This document shows positions 48,861 through 62,039 of a stretch of DNA of 64,000 nucleotides, one piece after another. The translations under genes and the position numbers were made by a program. The DNA is from Epiperipatus broadwayi (taxonomy: Eukaryota > Onychophora > Udeonychophora > Euonychophora > Peripatidae). The notes beneath the pieces were generated by a model, which was not told the DNA's origin, ran no database searches, and saw only the letters and a list, made by a program, of their open reading frames with translations. Position 1 is the first letter of the stretch. Every line of letters starts with the position of its first letter. The stretch covers positions 62,001 to 126,000 of the forward strand of contig JAQFVV010000023.1 of the NCBI GenBank assembly GCA_028023455.1, in the 5' to 3' direction.

Positions 48861-51596
48861 TGTAACGGTCAGAATCGTCTATCTCGCTAACACACTGCAT
48901 AATTCAAACCCCAGACACGAAACTGAACATTCTAGGAGGGGTTTCCTTCTAGATATACTAAGTTCGAATCTAAAGTCCAAATTTCACAGCGCCACCTACG
49001 TGATAACGCATCTGATGCTACAACTAGTATAATCTTTGACCGGTGCCTGGTGGTCAGGGAGAAACAAAAGACTCTATACTAAGATAAGTTTGGGTGGCTA
49101 ATTAACGTCTATGGATTTATAAAAGAAATGCAGAAAATATATATATATATAGACCGAGACAGTGATAGGAATCAAATAAAAAAAGAGATAAAATTTAATT
49201 TTAAATAAGTGCACACAATTTATTTATATAAATATATATATAAAACGCCACTGTCTGCTTATATGAGACAGGGACGCGTATTAAATAATTATTGGCATTT
49301 ATATTTCAGTAATGACAAAAGGGTTTTAAAACAAAGTGATAGATTCTATTCCTCGGGCTAATAGCATTACGATAATGTGCTTGACAAGATAGGAACATGT
49401 GCGAGGTGCTTTGAGTAAATAGACAAGTTTAAGACAATATTGGAAATTAAATGTTCTAAAATATTTATTGATTTCGAGAATAGTAACGGACTAAAGCTTA
49501 CTAAGCAAACGTGGGAATGGGATCAAAGCATTTATTTGAGAATAATAATAACAATAAATTTGTATTGGGAGGTCAGTATTGCTGACAGTGAATTTATAAA
49601 GTTGGAGGGTGTGACTCGTTTAAGTCACGGATGCTTTGTAAAATAAATATAAAATGAAACAATATTGAAAATCCGGAATAATTACGGAGGGCATCTCGCC
49701 GCTAACCCGTAGGAAAGTATTTTGACGAAACAGCCGAAACTTAGCGACTGTGTGACGATTGCGTTTAATTCCCAGGGGTGTCATTTGTGAACACCCTCTG
49801 CCTGGAAACTTGCAATAAGCGAAAGAACGGACTTTGCCGTGTAAAGAATCCTTGGAAAATAAAAACAAAGCGGTCTCAACAACCAATTCATGTACCAGCA
49901 ATACGAGACTAGTGTATATAAAAACATACTAAATGGGTTTTACTTGGATTAAGAGAAATGCCCAATCAAATTCCCTGAAATTCATTTAAAAGGGTCCGCA
50001 CATTCTCGACATCAATGATGAACTTTATAATTAAAGTAGAACACGGTAATTAAAATAAGAAAATGCATGCTTGCGGGTTTGAAAAGTAAGTATAGATTTA
50101 TATACGCAATCATGCATTTGGGGACACATTTAATCATTGACTTCGCACATACTCTTATATTAGATTAAAATCAATAACATGTAGATTTTAAACTATGTGA
50201 TTATGTTACATTAAAGAAAAGAATCGCCCTCGAACGAGTGATTTGCAAGACAATAAAATTGGAAAATTATAAATTTAAAATATGCCTTAATAGCGGCGTC
50301 TTATTTTCAATAGAGGGAATAATTCACTCGGTCAAAGACGATTCTGACACATTATCATAATAAAATAAAAGAAAGCTTTATAAATAGAAAATATTAACCC
50401 AAGGATAGAGCAAAATGTTGAGTATATTTAAATACATGAAAGAAATACATAATGAAGTTGTGAAATATAAGAAAACAATGTTAAATAGCTATAGCATGTT
50501 AGTTAGTGATCACAAGAGCTCTTGGGTTAATTTAGGTTACCTCTGGAGAAGCATTTGCAGGTAGATGTTCGGCAGGTTTTATAATTCAGCAGCAAAATCT
50601 GGAATGTTCATATTTTGGCAGCGGCAGCAGCAGTTCCGGGATCCGTGTGATAAATTTTTGATGGTATGGAGCAGCGGCTGGCTATTCCGAGGGGACATAG
50701 CCATCTTAAACGCCTCTACTCGGACATGTCAAGGTTAGCAAATTATTAGAATTTTAGAACAACTCAGAAACCTTTAGACAACTCAGAATTCTTTAAAAGC
50801 TTAGAAACCTTTAAGAGCTTAGAATAGCTTAGAATGGAGAACAAAAGAAAAACATCCTTTTTATAGTAAAATTTAACAATAGATTTGTCCTGGGGCGTAC
50901 AAAATTATTGGACTTATCTGCTGTAATTAAATCTATCCGAATGTCTAAAGGAATTCAACATTAATTAATTTCTTTTGTTAACTTCCCCGTCGACATTCGA
51001 ATTACAAACTAGATTTAATTAAAATTACTGCTACTAATTAAAGAAAACTTAAGTGGACAGCTGCTGTTTTTAGATAAACTTATATAATTAAACTATTGTC
51101 CCTCATTTATTTTAACAGAAATATTTGGGATGATTTTTATTAAATAAAACGAAAATTATTTTATTTTAAATTGTAATATTTGAATCTATCTACTAAACGA
51201 ATATTTACTAAATGAATTTTATTTTAAATCAAAATATATTACGACGGTAATATATTTGTAAATAGATCCAAACAAAATAACTAACAATTTATAATTTTGA
51301 TATGTTTTAAAATGGATATCATAGTGTGTGCGCAATTATGACTTATATAACTTACTTTTTAATAAATGTAAATTATGTGAACAAATACATAATTCATAAT
51401 ATTTTATTTTATTTGGGAATAAGTTATATATATAATACGAGCATTGTGCTCGTGGTTTAAAATTAGGCGGGATTTTCGGTATATAAGTGTATTACAGACA
51501 CACTACGATAGATTGGGGTTCAAACTAAGGTATGAGGGTAGGAAGTAGGTGAGAAAAGGTGAAACGAAGATCTGCAAAGCAGACCTTACTGTTTCA
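48861..51596 (-). mobile_element. LTR-like element C (2736 bp), probable solo LTR
   Basis: The plus-strand ends are TGTAACGGTCAGAATCG and CTTACTGTTTCA, each abutting TATATATA, so TG...CA termini in a TA tract. It resembles element B at both ends (TGTAMCGGT start, CTGTTTCA end), and the CAGGGAGAAACAA motif near 49057 matches element A reversed. A minus-strand TATA box lies 731 bp from its 5' end. A GC-richer part holds GGCAGCGGCAGCAGCAG (50620-50635). Open frames at 49440-49646 and 49620-49901 have no recognisable domain. Length variation relative to B, D and E suggests drift or subfamilies. Confidence 0.65.
50858..50865 (-). promoter_or_regulatory. TATA box of LTR-like element C
   Basis: TATAAAAA followed by GGATG on the minus strand, in the same relative place as TATAAATAG of elements A and D. 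Downstream (50740-50850) are several imperfect repeats of the TTTCTAAGC / TTTCTGAGT type. Confidence 0.5.
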
Positions 51597-52644
51597 ATAT
51601 ATATATATAACAGAATATAGATTATAAAATTAATTTAGGAAAAGTATACACTCAACTTGTTGAAATTAATTTTGTACGTTAATTTCTATTATAGTGTCTT
51701 TTTATTATTTACAATTTATCATTGTTATTATTATTATATGTATATGCTTGCTTTAAAACACTGATAAATTTGAGAAATACATATATACTGTAGATGTTTT
51801 CATAAATAAAAAATATATGTATATATTATTTATATTAATATTATTCTGTAACAATGAAAAATTTAATATCAGAACTAAGTATTTATCGCCAAAAGTCTGA
51901 TGCTTCCAGGCTTTGGAGGATTTTCCCTTAAGAATTCAAATCATCAGAATCAAATGCTATTACTTAGGACACCTGGTTCCTTCACAAAGTGACATATCTA
52001 GGGAGTGCATATTTGATTATAGAAAGCAACTAGCATTATTTCCCAGATGAACAGAGATCTAACCAAACTGCAGAAGAAAAAATATATCAATATAAGACTT
52101 TTTCAGAACACAGAATTGAAAGAATAAAAGAAAAAAATAATAATAAAGAAATTCAAGGGTTATTATCAGATATTTAAAAAAATAATACAAATTTTGAAAT
52201 ACTATTTATTACAGATTTTGAGAAAAATATGAAGAAATGAAGTTTGGGATTAAAAGAAATTATGAAAATAGTTGACAAAATTAATTAAAAACAAAACAAA
52301 AAAATAATTAACAGATATATTTAAAAAACTACCTATTATATACCAATTATAAAAATACATAAAATGTTCATACAAATAAAAATTATGTCCGCTGCTGAAA
52401 AAATGCCTCTCCATCAATTCTACAAGACTATTCAAGCAAATTTTTGTTTTTTTTCTACTTTGATTACTCACCTAACTAATTAATAATAGTTTTACTCAAT
52501 AATTAGATGAATGAATAATAGCTACTTACCTGAAAAAAATTCTAACTTTTATAAAAACATTATGATTTTCAAGTTTTACCTGATTAACCATAATCCACAA
52601 CACACATAAAATTGCAAATTTGAAAAATGATATATATATATATA
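51597..52644. other. No identifiable feature
   Basis: A+T-rich spacer with TA tracts. No gene signal was seen. Confidence 0.5.
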
Positions 52645-52850
52645 GATATAATAAACACCTCCATACTTCCCCATTCTTTTTAAATTCACTTAAATAAAGA
52701 TATAATAAAAGAAAAATGCCCCCCAAGATGCATTTCATGCTGAACCAGCACTCATCAGTTGGCCGAGGCCACTATCTCTCATATATATGTTTATTATATG
52801 AAAAGTATTTATCTAGAGCAAATTGTTACATTTTCATTTACCATTCTCAC
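52645..52850. repeat. Direct repeat copy 1 containing foldback core sequence
   Basis: About 206 bp, repeated at 53007-53212 at about 93 percent identity by eye. The core CATTTCATGCTGAACCAGCA followed by CTCATCAGTTGGCC is the inner-arm sequence of foldbacks 1 and 2. The remaining sequence (TTCACTTAAATAAAGATATA) is not found in those elements. Confidence 0.85.
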
Positions 52851-53006
52851 ACTAATGATTATTACTAATCATTTTCGAAACTAGAGATCTCTTAGCAAAG
52901 ATATAAACTTTAAATCTCAGTTAAAGATTAATATATCTGATTTTTTTAAATTTACACAGACACGAAGTTATTCACCTTTCTCTGTCCCGTATGTAATATC
53001 TTTATT

Positions 53007-53212
53007 GATATAATAAATACCTACATACTTCTCCCATTCTTTTTAAATTCACTTAAATAAAGATATAATAAAAGACAAATGACCTCCAAGATGCATTTCA
53101 TGCTGAACCAGCACTCATCAATTGGCCCAGGTCACTATCTCTCATATATATCTTTATTATATGAAAAATATTTATCTAGAGTAAATTGTTATATTTTCAT
53201 TCACCATTCTCA
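53007..53212. repeat. Direct repeat copy 2 containing foldback core sequence
   Basis: Same orientation as 52645-52850, 362 bp downstream. It ends a few bases before the TA tract in which element D sits. The open frame 53079-53282 crosses it and is unlikely to be a gene. Confidence 0.85.
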
Positions 53213-54258
53213 AACTTCCTCCACTCACATATATATATTGAACCAAGTTCGAATATGTTCATTCGAATCACCGGTCTCTTAGGCAAAGAAGAACATACTC
53301 GGAGAGTATGTATGCCCAAACGATAGCTATAAGGTATATAACTAACGTTACATTTCCAGGATATAGCTTCTTCTCGGCTGTTGAGTTCAACATAACGTCC
53401 AAAGCACTTTTTTGTTTGTGTATAACCACGGGCGCCAGCTGCTTATTCTAAAAGAATACTAAAAGAATAGACAACGCACTTTGAACAGTGGCCACTAACT
53501 CAACGCCTAAATCCACGACTAGCTCATTTGTCACTAATAGATTATACTTAATTAGTGGTTAAAAGACTTGATAAAAGGAATTGCTAAAAAGAATTGACCG
53601 ACAAATAAAGTTTAATTTTAAAGATAATTTATTAACTAACATTTATTTACTAAATTTAAACATTTTATAATTCTAATAAAACACACGCATATTTTAAATT
53701 AACATTTCTAAATAGTTTAAATATTCCTATAGATTTAATAACTCTCTAATTTAACTAATAAATATTGATATAATGATCACGCACATATTAACTCATGTAC
53801 ACACATAATAATAATAAAGTATTACATAGCATTTGAAATTTAATCACACATATCAATAGTTCATTTTATGTATGGTATAGAGTTCATATAATTAGACTCT
53901 TGAAAGATTCGTACGAATTAATGCAATGCAATGGCTATTACAGTATAAACGAAATAAGCAAATGTTTTACCTAGGCTTTTGAATGTAGACATAGAATTTT
54001 GTTCTCTTTGGTGGCTGCTTTTGGTGAGGATATTTCCATTATGAATGCTTACCAGCCGGCTGGGACGTTTCCTTGCTGAGTTTCCTGATTTTCACAATTA
54101 TTACTATTGGAGACAATTAGATACTGACGGAGATTTGCTAAGATGTTAAGCTGACATTATTTCACGGGCAGATCTGCTGTTTTCTAGGACATCTGGGCTG
54201 GAGATAAACATGCATTCCCAAGATCTTCTCAACACTGCATTTTGTTTGTTAACTGCTC

Positions 54259-54327
54259 AATTAATTTCTGAACTGCACTCACTCAATAAATTTGTGAACT
54301 GCACTCACTCAATTAATTTGTGAACTG
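54259..54327 (-). repeat. 26-bp tandem repeat (2.65 units) inside element D
   Basis: Units AATTAATTTCTGAACTGCAC+TCACTC at 54259-54284 and 54285-54310, with a partial unit to 54327. It lies about 25-90 bp downstream of the minus-strand TATA box. Confidence 0.9.
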
Positions 54328-54350
54328 ACTACTGTCCGATAAAAAAAAGT

Positions 54351-54359
54351 CTATTTATA
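54351..54359 (-). promoter_or_regulatory. TATA box of LTR-like element D
   Basis: TATAAATAG on the minus strand (context CAGATATAAATAGACTT), the same nonamer as in element A. Confidence 0.55.
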
Positions 54360-54933
54360 TCTGCGACGTGTTGTCTTCGTAATATCTCCTGCAAAGATCT
54401 GATGTCAAATTCCAGTGATAATCATTTGATAAACGTGTTTTGAAAGATTGCTTAATTAGTAATAGCCATGCAAAAATGTTGTTTGATATTAATTAATAAC
54501 CATTGCCGTGTTTTTCAATGATAATCTTCTTTAACTTTCATTTATTTAAAATAACATTTATTCTATTGTTGACAATCGCAGATATATACGCACATATATT
54601 AGTTTTAACATTATTTTTTCTTGAATGAAAAGAGATTGGTATGTTTTAACTTTTTAAATTATATTTTTACGAATACTAATAAAAACTCTTTACTTCCTTT
54701 TATAACCCTTAGTTTAATTTCTCAAACCAAGACTCCCCTCCCCCCTTTTGATTAATTAATTATAGCTTTTTATTTCAAAACTAACGCTAGAAAACTATTT
54801 GATTCTTATCCTTTTCTCAAACAAGCTGCAATAAACTCTTCAATGTTTAATTTTATGTTTTTCTTTTATGAACGATTATTTTAATAATATAATTTTAGAT
54901 AAAATTATATGTGCCTATATCAATATAGGTACA

Positions 54934-57900
54934 ATATATATATTGAAGCTCAAATCTTCATTTTTGTTACACAATAAGCCATGTAAGATCCAGAGCAATA
55001 AATTATTTGATTAAATATATGTTTCTTTAGTGTAAAAAAGAATCTCTTTTAAAGATTATTCATTAACTCAATTTAGTTATAAATTATTTGAATAACTAAA
55101 GATTATTCATTTTATTCCAAATTGGCTACATTTCTATTCTTTTCAGTCTTATTTGATAAGAAGATTGATATCACTTCTAATATTCCCCAAACTTTTATCA
55201 ATTACCAGATTAGAACATTGAGGATGCTTCACTTATAAAGCCCCTTGGTATAATCATATAGATAATTACCAATGTGATCATTCTGAGGAAGTGATTAACC
55301 TACTATGTAACAATGAACAATCAGGATATTAGATAGTGGTACCAGTCAAATTCCCAGACTAGTTTCCATTGAGTGACCTTTTCCAATGGTAATCACTGTT
55401 TTGCGCTATAGTCATCAAGCACCCAACCATCCTTTATTGTAATTAAGTTATTCATATTAATCATTTGAAATTTTTAAACAATTTAAAAATTTGAACTTAA
55501 GTTCACTTCTATCTTTATAAGCATTATTAAATGTATATACTTTAATCACATTGTTACTGAAAAGTAATATATTGAAATTTTCATATGCACTAAGATTTGA
55601 AACTCAGGCATGTCAATTTAAATTCAAGCACTCCAAAATATCCAAACTTAAATCAAATTTGACTTCGATTTGGTAATTATCTACCAATGGCAAATAGAGG
55701 GTGAGAATCCTTATTCTCCTTAGAAGAACATATATAACTATCTAACTATAATCAAAAATTATTTTTTTCACACATGTATATAATTTAAATAATAATTTAT
55801 TTTTCAAGTAAAATGTATTTTTGATGTGTTTTTGAAAATCTATTTATTTTAATTATGTATAAAAAGTTTAAACAAAAATATGTAAATGTTTATGCAAAAT
55901 AACTCACTTTTAAATGCAAATCAAAGAATAAATTAATTCTGTTTTAAAGCATTTGTTTTGTGATTCTTCACACCCTGAATAATTAATAGATAAAGTATTG
56001 TTTTTCCCTCTATTTTAAAAACCTTATTCTCATATATAATAGATTTAATATAATTCAACATAATGTACAAAAAAATCTTTTATAGCAGGTAACTTGAAAA
56101 ATACATGATACTATTTATCAAAAACCAAAGTTTATTTGTTTTAATGCCTGTAATAATAATTGTATGATTGATTACTTGGAGTCTCATAATACAATGATAG
56201 CGTATACATATGCCAAATAATATACAGCACTATAAATATATAATACTAAAATATAAATCAATGTGAAATTAGAAAACTTTTAGATGATATTTACAAGCTG
56301 TGGTTGAAAAATCTCAATAAACCAATTTAAGACAAGTAAACTTTAATATTCTTTGATCCCTCTTTTGGATAGTCATTCATAGCCAGCTAAACATCAATAA
56401 TGATGGAAATAAAATATTTAGCTATTATTATCTAGAGGTTAAAAGAAAAATGGAAAACCACTCAAATTCTTATCACATGATCTATACAAGCTGGTTACAT
56501 ACTGTCTTTTTTTTTCATTGTTTATTTATGAGACTACTGGAGAGACTTTTACATTCTGGTGGATTTTTTTATATATTACCTAAGTGCTTGTAAAATCTAT
56601 AACCTTCAAATTTATAAGTAATAGATTCAAGCCAATAGGCAGTTAAAATAATCAATTAGAATCTTTTTTTCTAGTTTACTTAACTGAGAATCTGACATAA
56701 AAACCTTGGGTACTGCTATTCTACTAGTGTGCTAAAACCCATTAATTTTGATTAAAAAAGCACAAAAGTAAATACAGTTTAAAAAAACATGTAAATAAGA
56801 TATTAAAATACAAAATGACAACAATAATAATAAAAATTAAACATTTTTTTTTACAAATTTAGCATGACTGATGTTCATACTAATAACTTCATTTCAATTA
56901 CCTTTCTCTCAGATTGTAACCATTTTAACATTATATACCATCATTCTATCATATCCCATTTTATTATACGTTATTTTTATGACATATATTCTATGAATTT
57001 AATTAATATATTGAGACAGCTATGTGTCTCATAGCATATAACAACCTAGTAGTGTATGTGCATATATATATAAAGTTGAAAGGAAAAGTAGAAATAAACA
57101 CAAACAACTATTTTCTATATTATACTGGAATAACAGTAAAGGCTTAAATAATTTTGAATTAAAAAAAATTATTATAAATTAAATATTTAAATAGGTCTAA
57201 TTAATAATTTATTAATTCTGATTTTGAAATTAAAACAAGCATGCTTTTATGTTACAATAGATATACTGGTAATTATAAAATTGATTTATTTTGATAAAAT
57301 TAAAAATCCTACAAAGTTCTTTTTGAAAGGATTAAGGTGAATTAAAAAGAGTCACTAACTTTTTTCAATCAAGATAAAGAAAACTAACTTCTAATTACTG
57401 TGGATTTTTTTTGAAATTCGACCCCGACTATAAAAAAGTTGAAAAAAAAGTTTTTGAGATTATAACAGTTTTACAGTAATAGAATTACTATGATTAACTT
57501 AATGCAAGACAGTGCAATCTAACTGCTGCTAGTGTCACATGGCAGTGTAAATTCACATGGAAGTAGAGGGTCTGATTTTCTATATTCTCCATAGCCCATA
57601 TTGTGTACTAGACAATATGTTTAAAATCTACCAAATTCTAAACTAAATGGAGCTGATTGAATGTCAACTGTTACCTGGATTATATCTTTTTCCAAAAATG
57701 ACAATAAGTCAGTATACTTTTGCAAAAGAGACTAGCTTACCATGAGTTCATAAGCTTGCTGAAGAATTAGTTTACATGTATAGTTTTAACTATATACAGA
57801 GAAGCACAGATAAAGGTTCTGCACTGCATATATATAAAGTACATCTGGTGAGTAGAGTATGTTGTATATATTCAGAACAATATTATTTTAAATAATTTCT

Positions 57901-60900
57901 TGAAAATAAGTTAAAATTTTGAAATTAATAAATTTTAAAAGTAAATAGCTTTTACCAACTAAAAAATCAAGTAAAAAAAATAAATGTCATTTGGGGTCTA
58001 GAAAATTATTTGTTCCCATCTCTCACTTATTAATCCCTAATTCTTTGTACCAGTACAATATACATATATCCAAAGTATTAAATAATTTGTTTTCTTTAAT
58101 TAATATTGTTATGCAGTCATGCAAAGTAATAACTTAGACCAAAAGAATACCATACATAGGGCTTCCCACATAAATGACTCAGACAAAGAATTTGATGAAG
58201 CATTTCATTTTTAAAATGCAATCTATTTAAATTACAATAAAATCACAATCAGCAATTATCAAATAAATAAAAGATATACTACCTTGTTGCCTATTCATTT
58301 CATTTGTCTTCAAATATAAAAACATAATATGTATTTGTTATCAATAATTACAATTAAATGTTTCATTATGAGAAATATCAAAATGAATTTGGAAATTCTA
58401 AAAATTCATCACAAAAAAAATAGGATTAAGTTTTAACATAACTATACACTACACTCCATGATTTACAAATAAATCCACACATATTATACTATGGTCATAA
58501 AATTTAATTTTTAAGTTCTAAACTTTTCTTTTTGAAAGACTTCAAAACCTTTCAATATAACTCTCCATTATATTCTATCCTAAACCATTTTTCTTAAAGA
58601 AAACAACTAACTACACACTGCATGTCTTTAAATTATCTTTAACATAGACTTTATAATATAAATAGGGTTTATTTCTTCTATGAAAACCATGAAAGTCCAC
58701 TAGAAAATATAATTTTAGAAATCCATTTCCATTTACTTACTTCATATGTTTAATTCATATATATATACACACACACACTTTTTATAAAAATAGATCAACA
58801 TAGTATTTTTATCATATGGGAAATAAACCTGACATTTCAGACATACACTATTAGTAATTTACTTGCACTAACCCATCTATAAATTTTTTAAAAGCAAAAG
58901 CAAATCACCTATACTTAGAGCTTATTCTTATATAAACCAACACCCAATGACTGTGCTTAATTCAGGACTTGATTCTATTATGAAGCCTGATAATTCAAAT
59001 GACAAATTATTTGTACAAATTTAATTTTATATATCTTAGGAAAGAGACAATAGATAGGTTTAAAATGCCTGGTTTCTTCCAATTTCGAATGTCAAAACCA
59101 ATCATGCTCAAGATACATGTGTCCGAAGCCCTCGTGAACCCTGCCCTGTTTACCCATCTTCCAGACCTATCAAGTTATGAGCATCAATTCTGATGATATC
59201 CGACCATTTTATCCTTCCTGGTTAGAGACACAGTGGAGAATCAAGAGGACTATAAGTGAAAGATGACACCATGGCAAAACCTTCATGTTTACATAAACCT
59301 ACACATAATGGAAAGACCCTGGGCCTCTCCTATCATGAAATATATATGATCATGAGATCTTATAAACTAGCAAGACAAAAAGAAAAATCTACAAATTTAG
59401 TATAGGAATATCAATCTAAACAAAAAAAAAACACAATGATCTGAAACAACTGATTGAATTCCGAATATAATTTAATAATAATAACAATATAATGGTTAAT
59501 ATTCAAGTTTTACATACTGAATCCCTGTTGATTATCATAAGCCTCATGCTACATTTCATTTTATTGGATGTATATACATTTTCAAATACATTAGTTTTGG
59601 TGTAGTTTAATTTGTATGCCAATAATGATGTATATATATATGGGAGACAGACAATAGTATTAGTGTTGTTATATAAAGGTATACACAACATCACATGACC
59701 AGCCTTTAATATTTATCAGTAGCCACTTGATCGTTTAGAAATCGATTATATATTTTGTTATCTGTTAAGTGAATTTTATATTTAATTCCACTTTCTTGAT
59801 TTCATCTAATATCTCATACAATTAAATGCTTTATAATCAAAACTAAATAAATTGTATACATATTGTGTTGATTGTAAAAGGAAATGTGTTTACTGACTCA
59901 TATAAATAGATAGAGGAATAAATGAATAAAGGTACACATGATAAAAAAATAAATATTTTAAAGATGTATTATATGATATTCTGACATTTTAAATTACAAT
60001 GGCTAATGTAATAATTTATTATGTTCAAAGAGGTGGTTCCAATCTAAAGTAGCATATGCCAATAAAGAAAGACATTCTACTACTGATTGGTGAATAGGTA
60101 CAAAGTCTCTTAAAAGTAGTTAGCAAACAAACAGACATTGAAGTTCTTTTAAACAATTTAGCAGCAATGAGAAGACAATGCCGTACGGGAGAAGCATAAT
60201 CTCCACACAAGAAGGCTCAACAAAAGTTGATAATATGTATTCACCTGCTCTTAAATTATAAAAATATTAAAAAATAAAACAAATATATCTACTTAACTAT
60301 ATTCATTAATAAAACTGAGAGCCAAATGCAGTTTAGTGCAGTAGCAGAATAGCCAAATTGTGAGTTAAATATAAATTGAAGCCCAGCTCATCATTTCTGA
60401 TGCTCAAACAAGATGTGATCTCCTAAATGACAAACTATTTGATTCTTACTAAAATTTCTGATAAAATATTTATTCATAATTTGGAATAGAATAATATAGT
60501 TTATTATTAGACAAAAAAGTAGTTGAAATTAATTCTAACATTAAAAAAAACACGGATGAACAATCAGTTGCTGGGGATATCATCTGATATTTGAATGTCA
60601 GGAATGTCAAATTAAACTTTGATCAAGAAACCCAAGTTAATTTGTAACACTGGATTAAACAATATAAGGTATCCTATCTATATAGAGTAGCTGAATATTT
60701 AATTGTTTGAAAGTTCAAATATAGTTTGCGTATAGAAAGTGATAGGTTTGGAGGTAAGATCTATGGATCTTCTGCCTTTAGACTGTCATAATACACTAAA
60801 CTACTAAACCATGCAGGGCATTCTAACAGTTGTAAGATTGTTATAGATTTCATTCGTAATATACAATAGTATATATTACAATAGCCCTCCATTCAAATGT

Positions 60901-61822
60901 ATCACTATAAAGAAAAGAAAAATAAAAAAAAGCATAACAAACTTTCAGCTAGCCTAATGACATCATGACAGACCATGTAGTACAATCCTTTGGGGAAAAA
61001 ATATAAGATGAAACAATATTAAACAGCATCCTAAAAAACAATAATCTCTCCAGAATCCTTCCATGAAGAAACAGTGATGAAAACATCCATTAAAATAGTT
61101 AACTGCCTATTGTTAAGAAAGATTGCCATCTTTAAATTTTATTATTTAGTTCAAAATGATATCGAATACCTGGATAGCTAATTTGTGGCCATGAAGCAAC
61201 TACCTGATAAAAATCTAAGCCTTCATAAAAATTTCTCAATTCCATAGAAAAAACTTATAATTTCTGCTTGCATTTGAACTCCAAATAGTGGCAGGAGATG
61301 GTACATTCACCAATTATAGCTAAAGAACTTTTTCTAAAAATTATTTTCTGTTAAACATAATCAAAACATTTCAATTCTCATAAGATATTTTAAAGAAAAA
61401 TTGATTTTATTTACAAATTGCAGAAATAAAGTTATTATGTCTTCATTGTGAATAAAGTATATTTTGAAAGATAAAGTGCTTAAAATAAATAATTCCCAAA
61501 GGAAGCGCCATTCTTTCTTTTGACTAGAAATAGTTAATTATTGTTCATAAATATTTTATTTTAATTACAAGAAACAACTTTAAATTATAGTTAAACAATA
61601 TATCAAAACTAATAAACCTATTGCACTATATTTGTATATATATAATCAGATAGAGTACATTGCAGTTATGGAATAAAGTTACTGCACATAAAAACATAAT
61701 TATGTACAATTTATTAAGGCATATATAAGAAAATAGATTACAAACAAAATAAATTAGAAACTGACATGGACACCCTCAAAAGAATGATAAACTTTGCAAT
61801 ATAATATAAATTGCTACATATG
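54934..61822. other. Long A+T-rich region without recognisable genes
   Basis: No coding or mobile-element signal identified. Short open frames (58999-59193, 59503-59694, 60025-60210) show no known motif. Vaguely tRNA/SINE-like stretches at about 60330-60380 and 60770-60830 lack convincing A and B boxes. A small direct repeat (AAAGATTATTCATT) occurs near 55050 and 55098. Confidence 0.5.
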
Positions 61823-61983
61823 TAATATATGCAGGGTTCGAACTCAGACTTTCACATGACCCACCACTCTCAGTGCCATCTCATATTGCTGACCCACCTG
61901 TGTGTGATCAGGTGGGTCAGCAATATGAGATGGCACTGAGAGTGGTGGGTCGTGTGAAAGTCTTTCGAACCCTGCATATATTA
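61823..61983. mobile_element. Near-perfect palindrome of the tRNA-like foldback family
   Basis: The left arm 61823-61900 and right arm 61909-61983 are inverted copies with a few mismatches or indels, separated by eight bases (TGTGTGAT). Each outer end carries a tRNA-like unit facing outwards: GATGGCACTGAGAGTGG (A-box-like), then GTCTGAGTTCGAACCC (B-box-like; the right arm has a small deletion in it). The outer sequence matches the arm ends of foldback 1, so this is a minimal or end-only family member. High arm identity means it is young or maintained by arm-to-arm conversion. Confidence 0.85.
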
Positions 61984-62039
61984 TATTCAATTGCATAAAT
62001 TGTCAAATTCCATCAGTTTTGTATTTTCATGTTAGAAAT

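Larger units (their letters stand above)
53239..54933 (-). mobile_element. LTR-like element D (1695 bp), probable solo LTR
   Basis: The plus-strand ends are TGAACCAAGTTCG and ATATAGGTACA, each next to ATATATAT, so TG...CA termini. On the minus strand TATAAATAG lies 574 bp from the element start, identical to the box in element A. The A+T-rich AATAAA/AAATTAAA block near 53590-53640 has counterparts in A, B, C and E. The 5' part includes a 26-bp tandem repeat just downstream of the TATA box. No protein is encoded. Confidence 0.62.

Noticed and set aside
49440-49901. Open frames of 68 and 93 codons inside LTR-like C
   Set aside because: No domain, opposite strands overlapping, and no counterpart in the related elements A, B, D and E.
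45629-51596. Elements B and C as the two LTRs of one complete LTR retrotransposon
   Set aside because: They are separated by only about 730 bp, which is foldback arm and spacer; B is nested in that foldback with its own ATAA duplication.
60025-60210. 61-codon minus-strand frame MCGDYASPVRHCLL...
   Set aside because: Short, no known motif, no supporting context.
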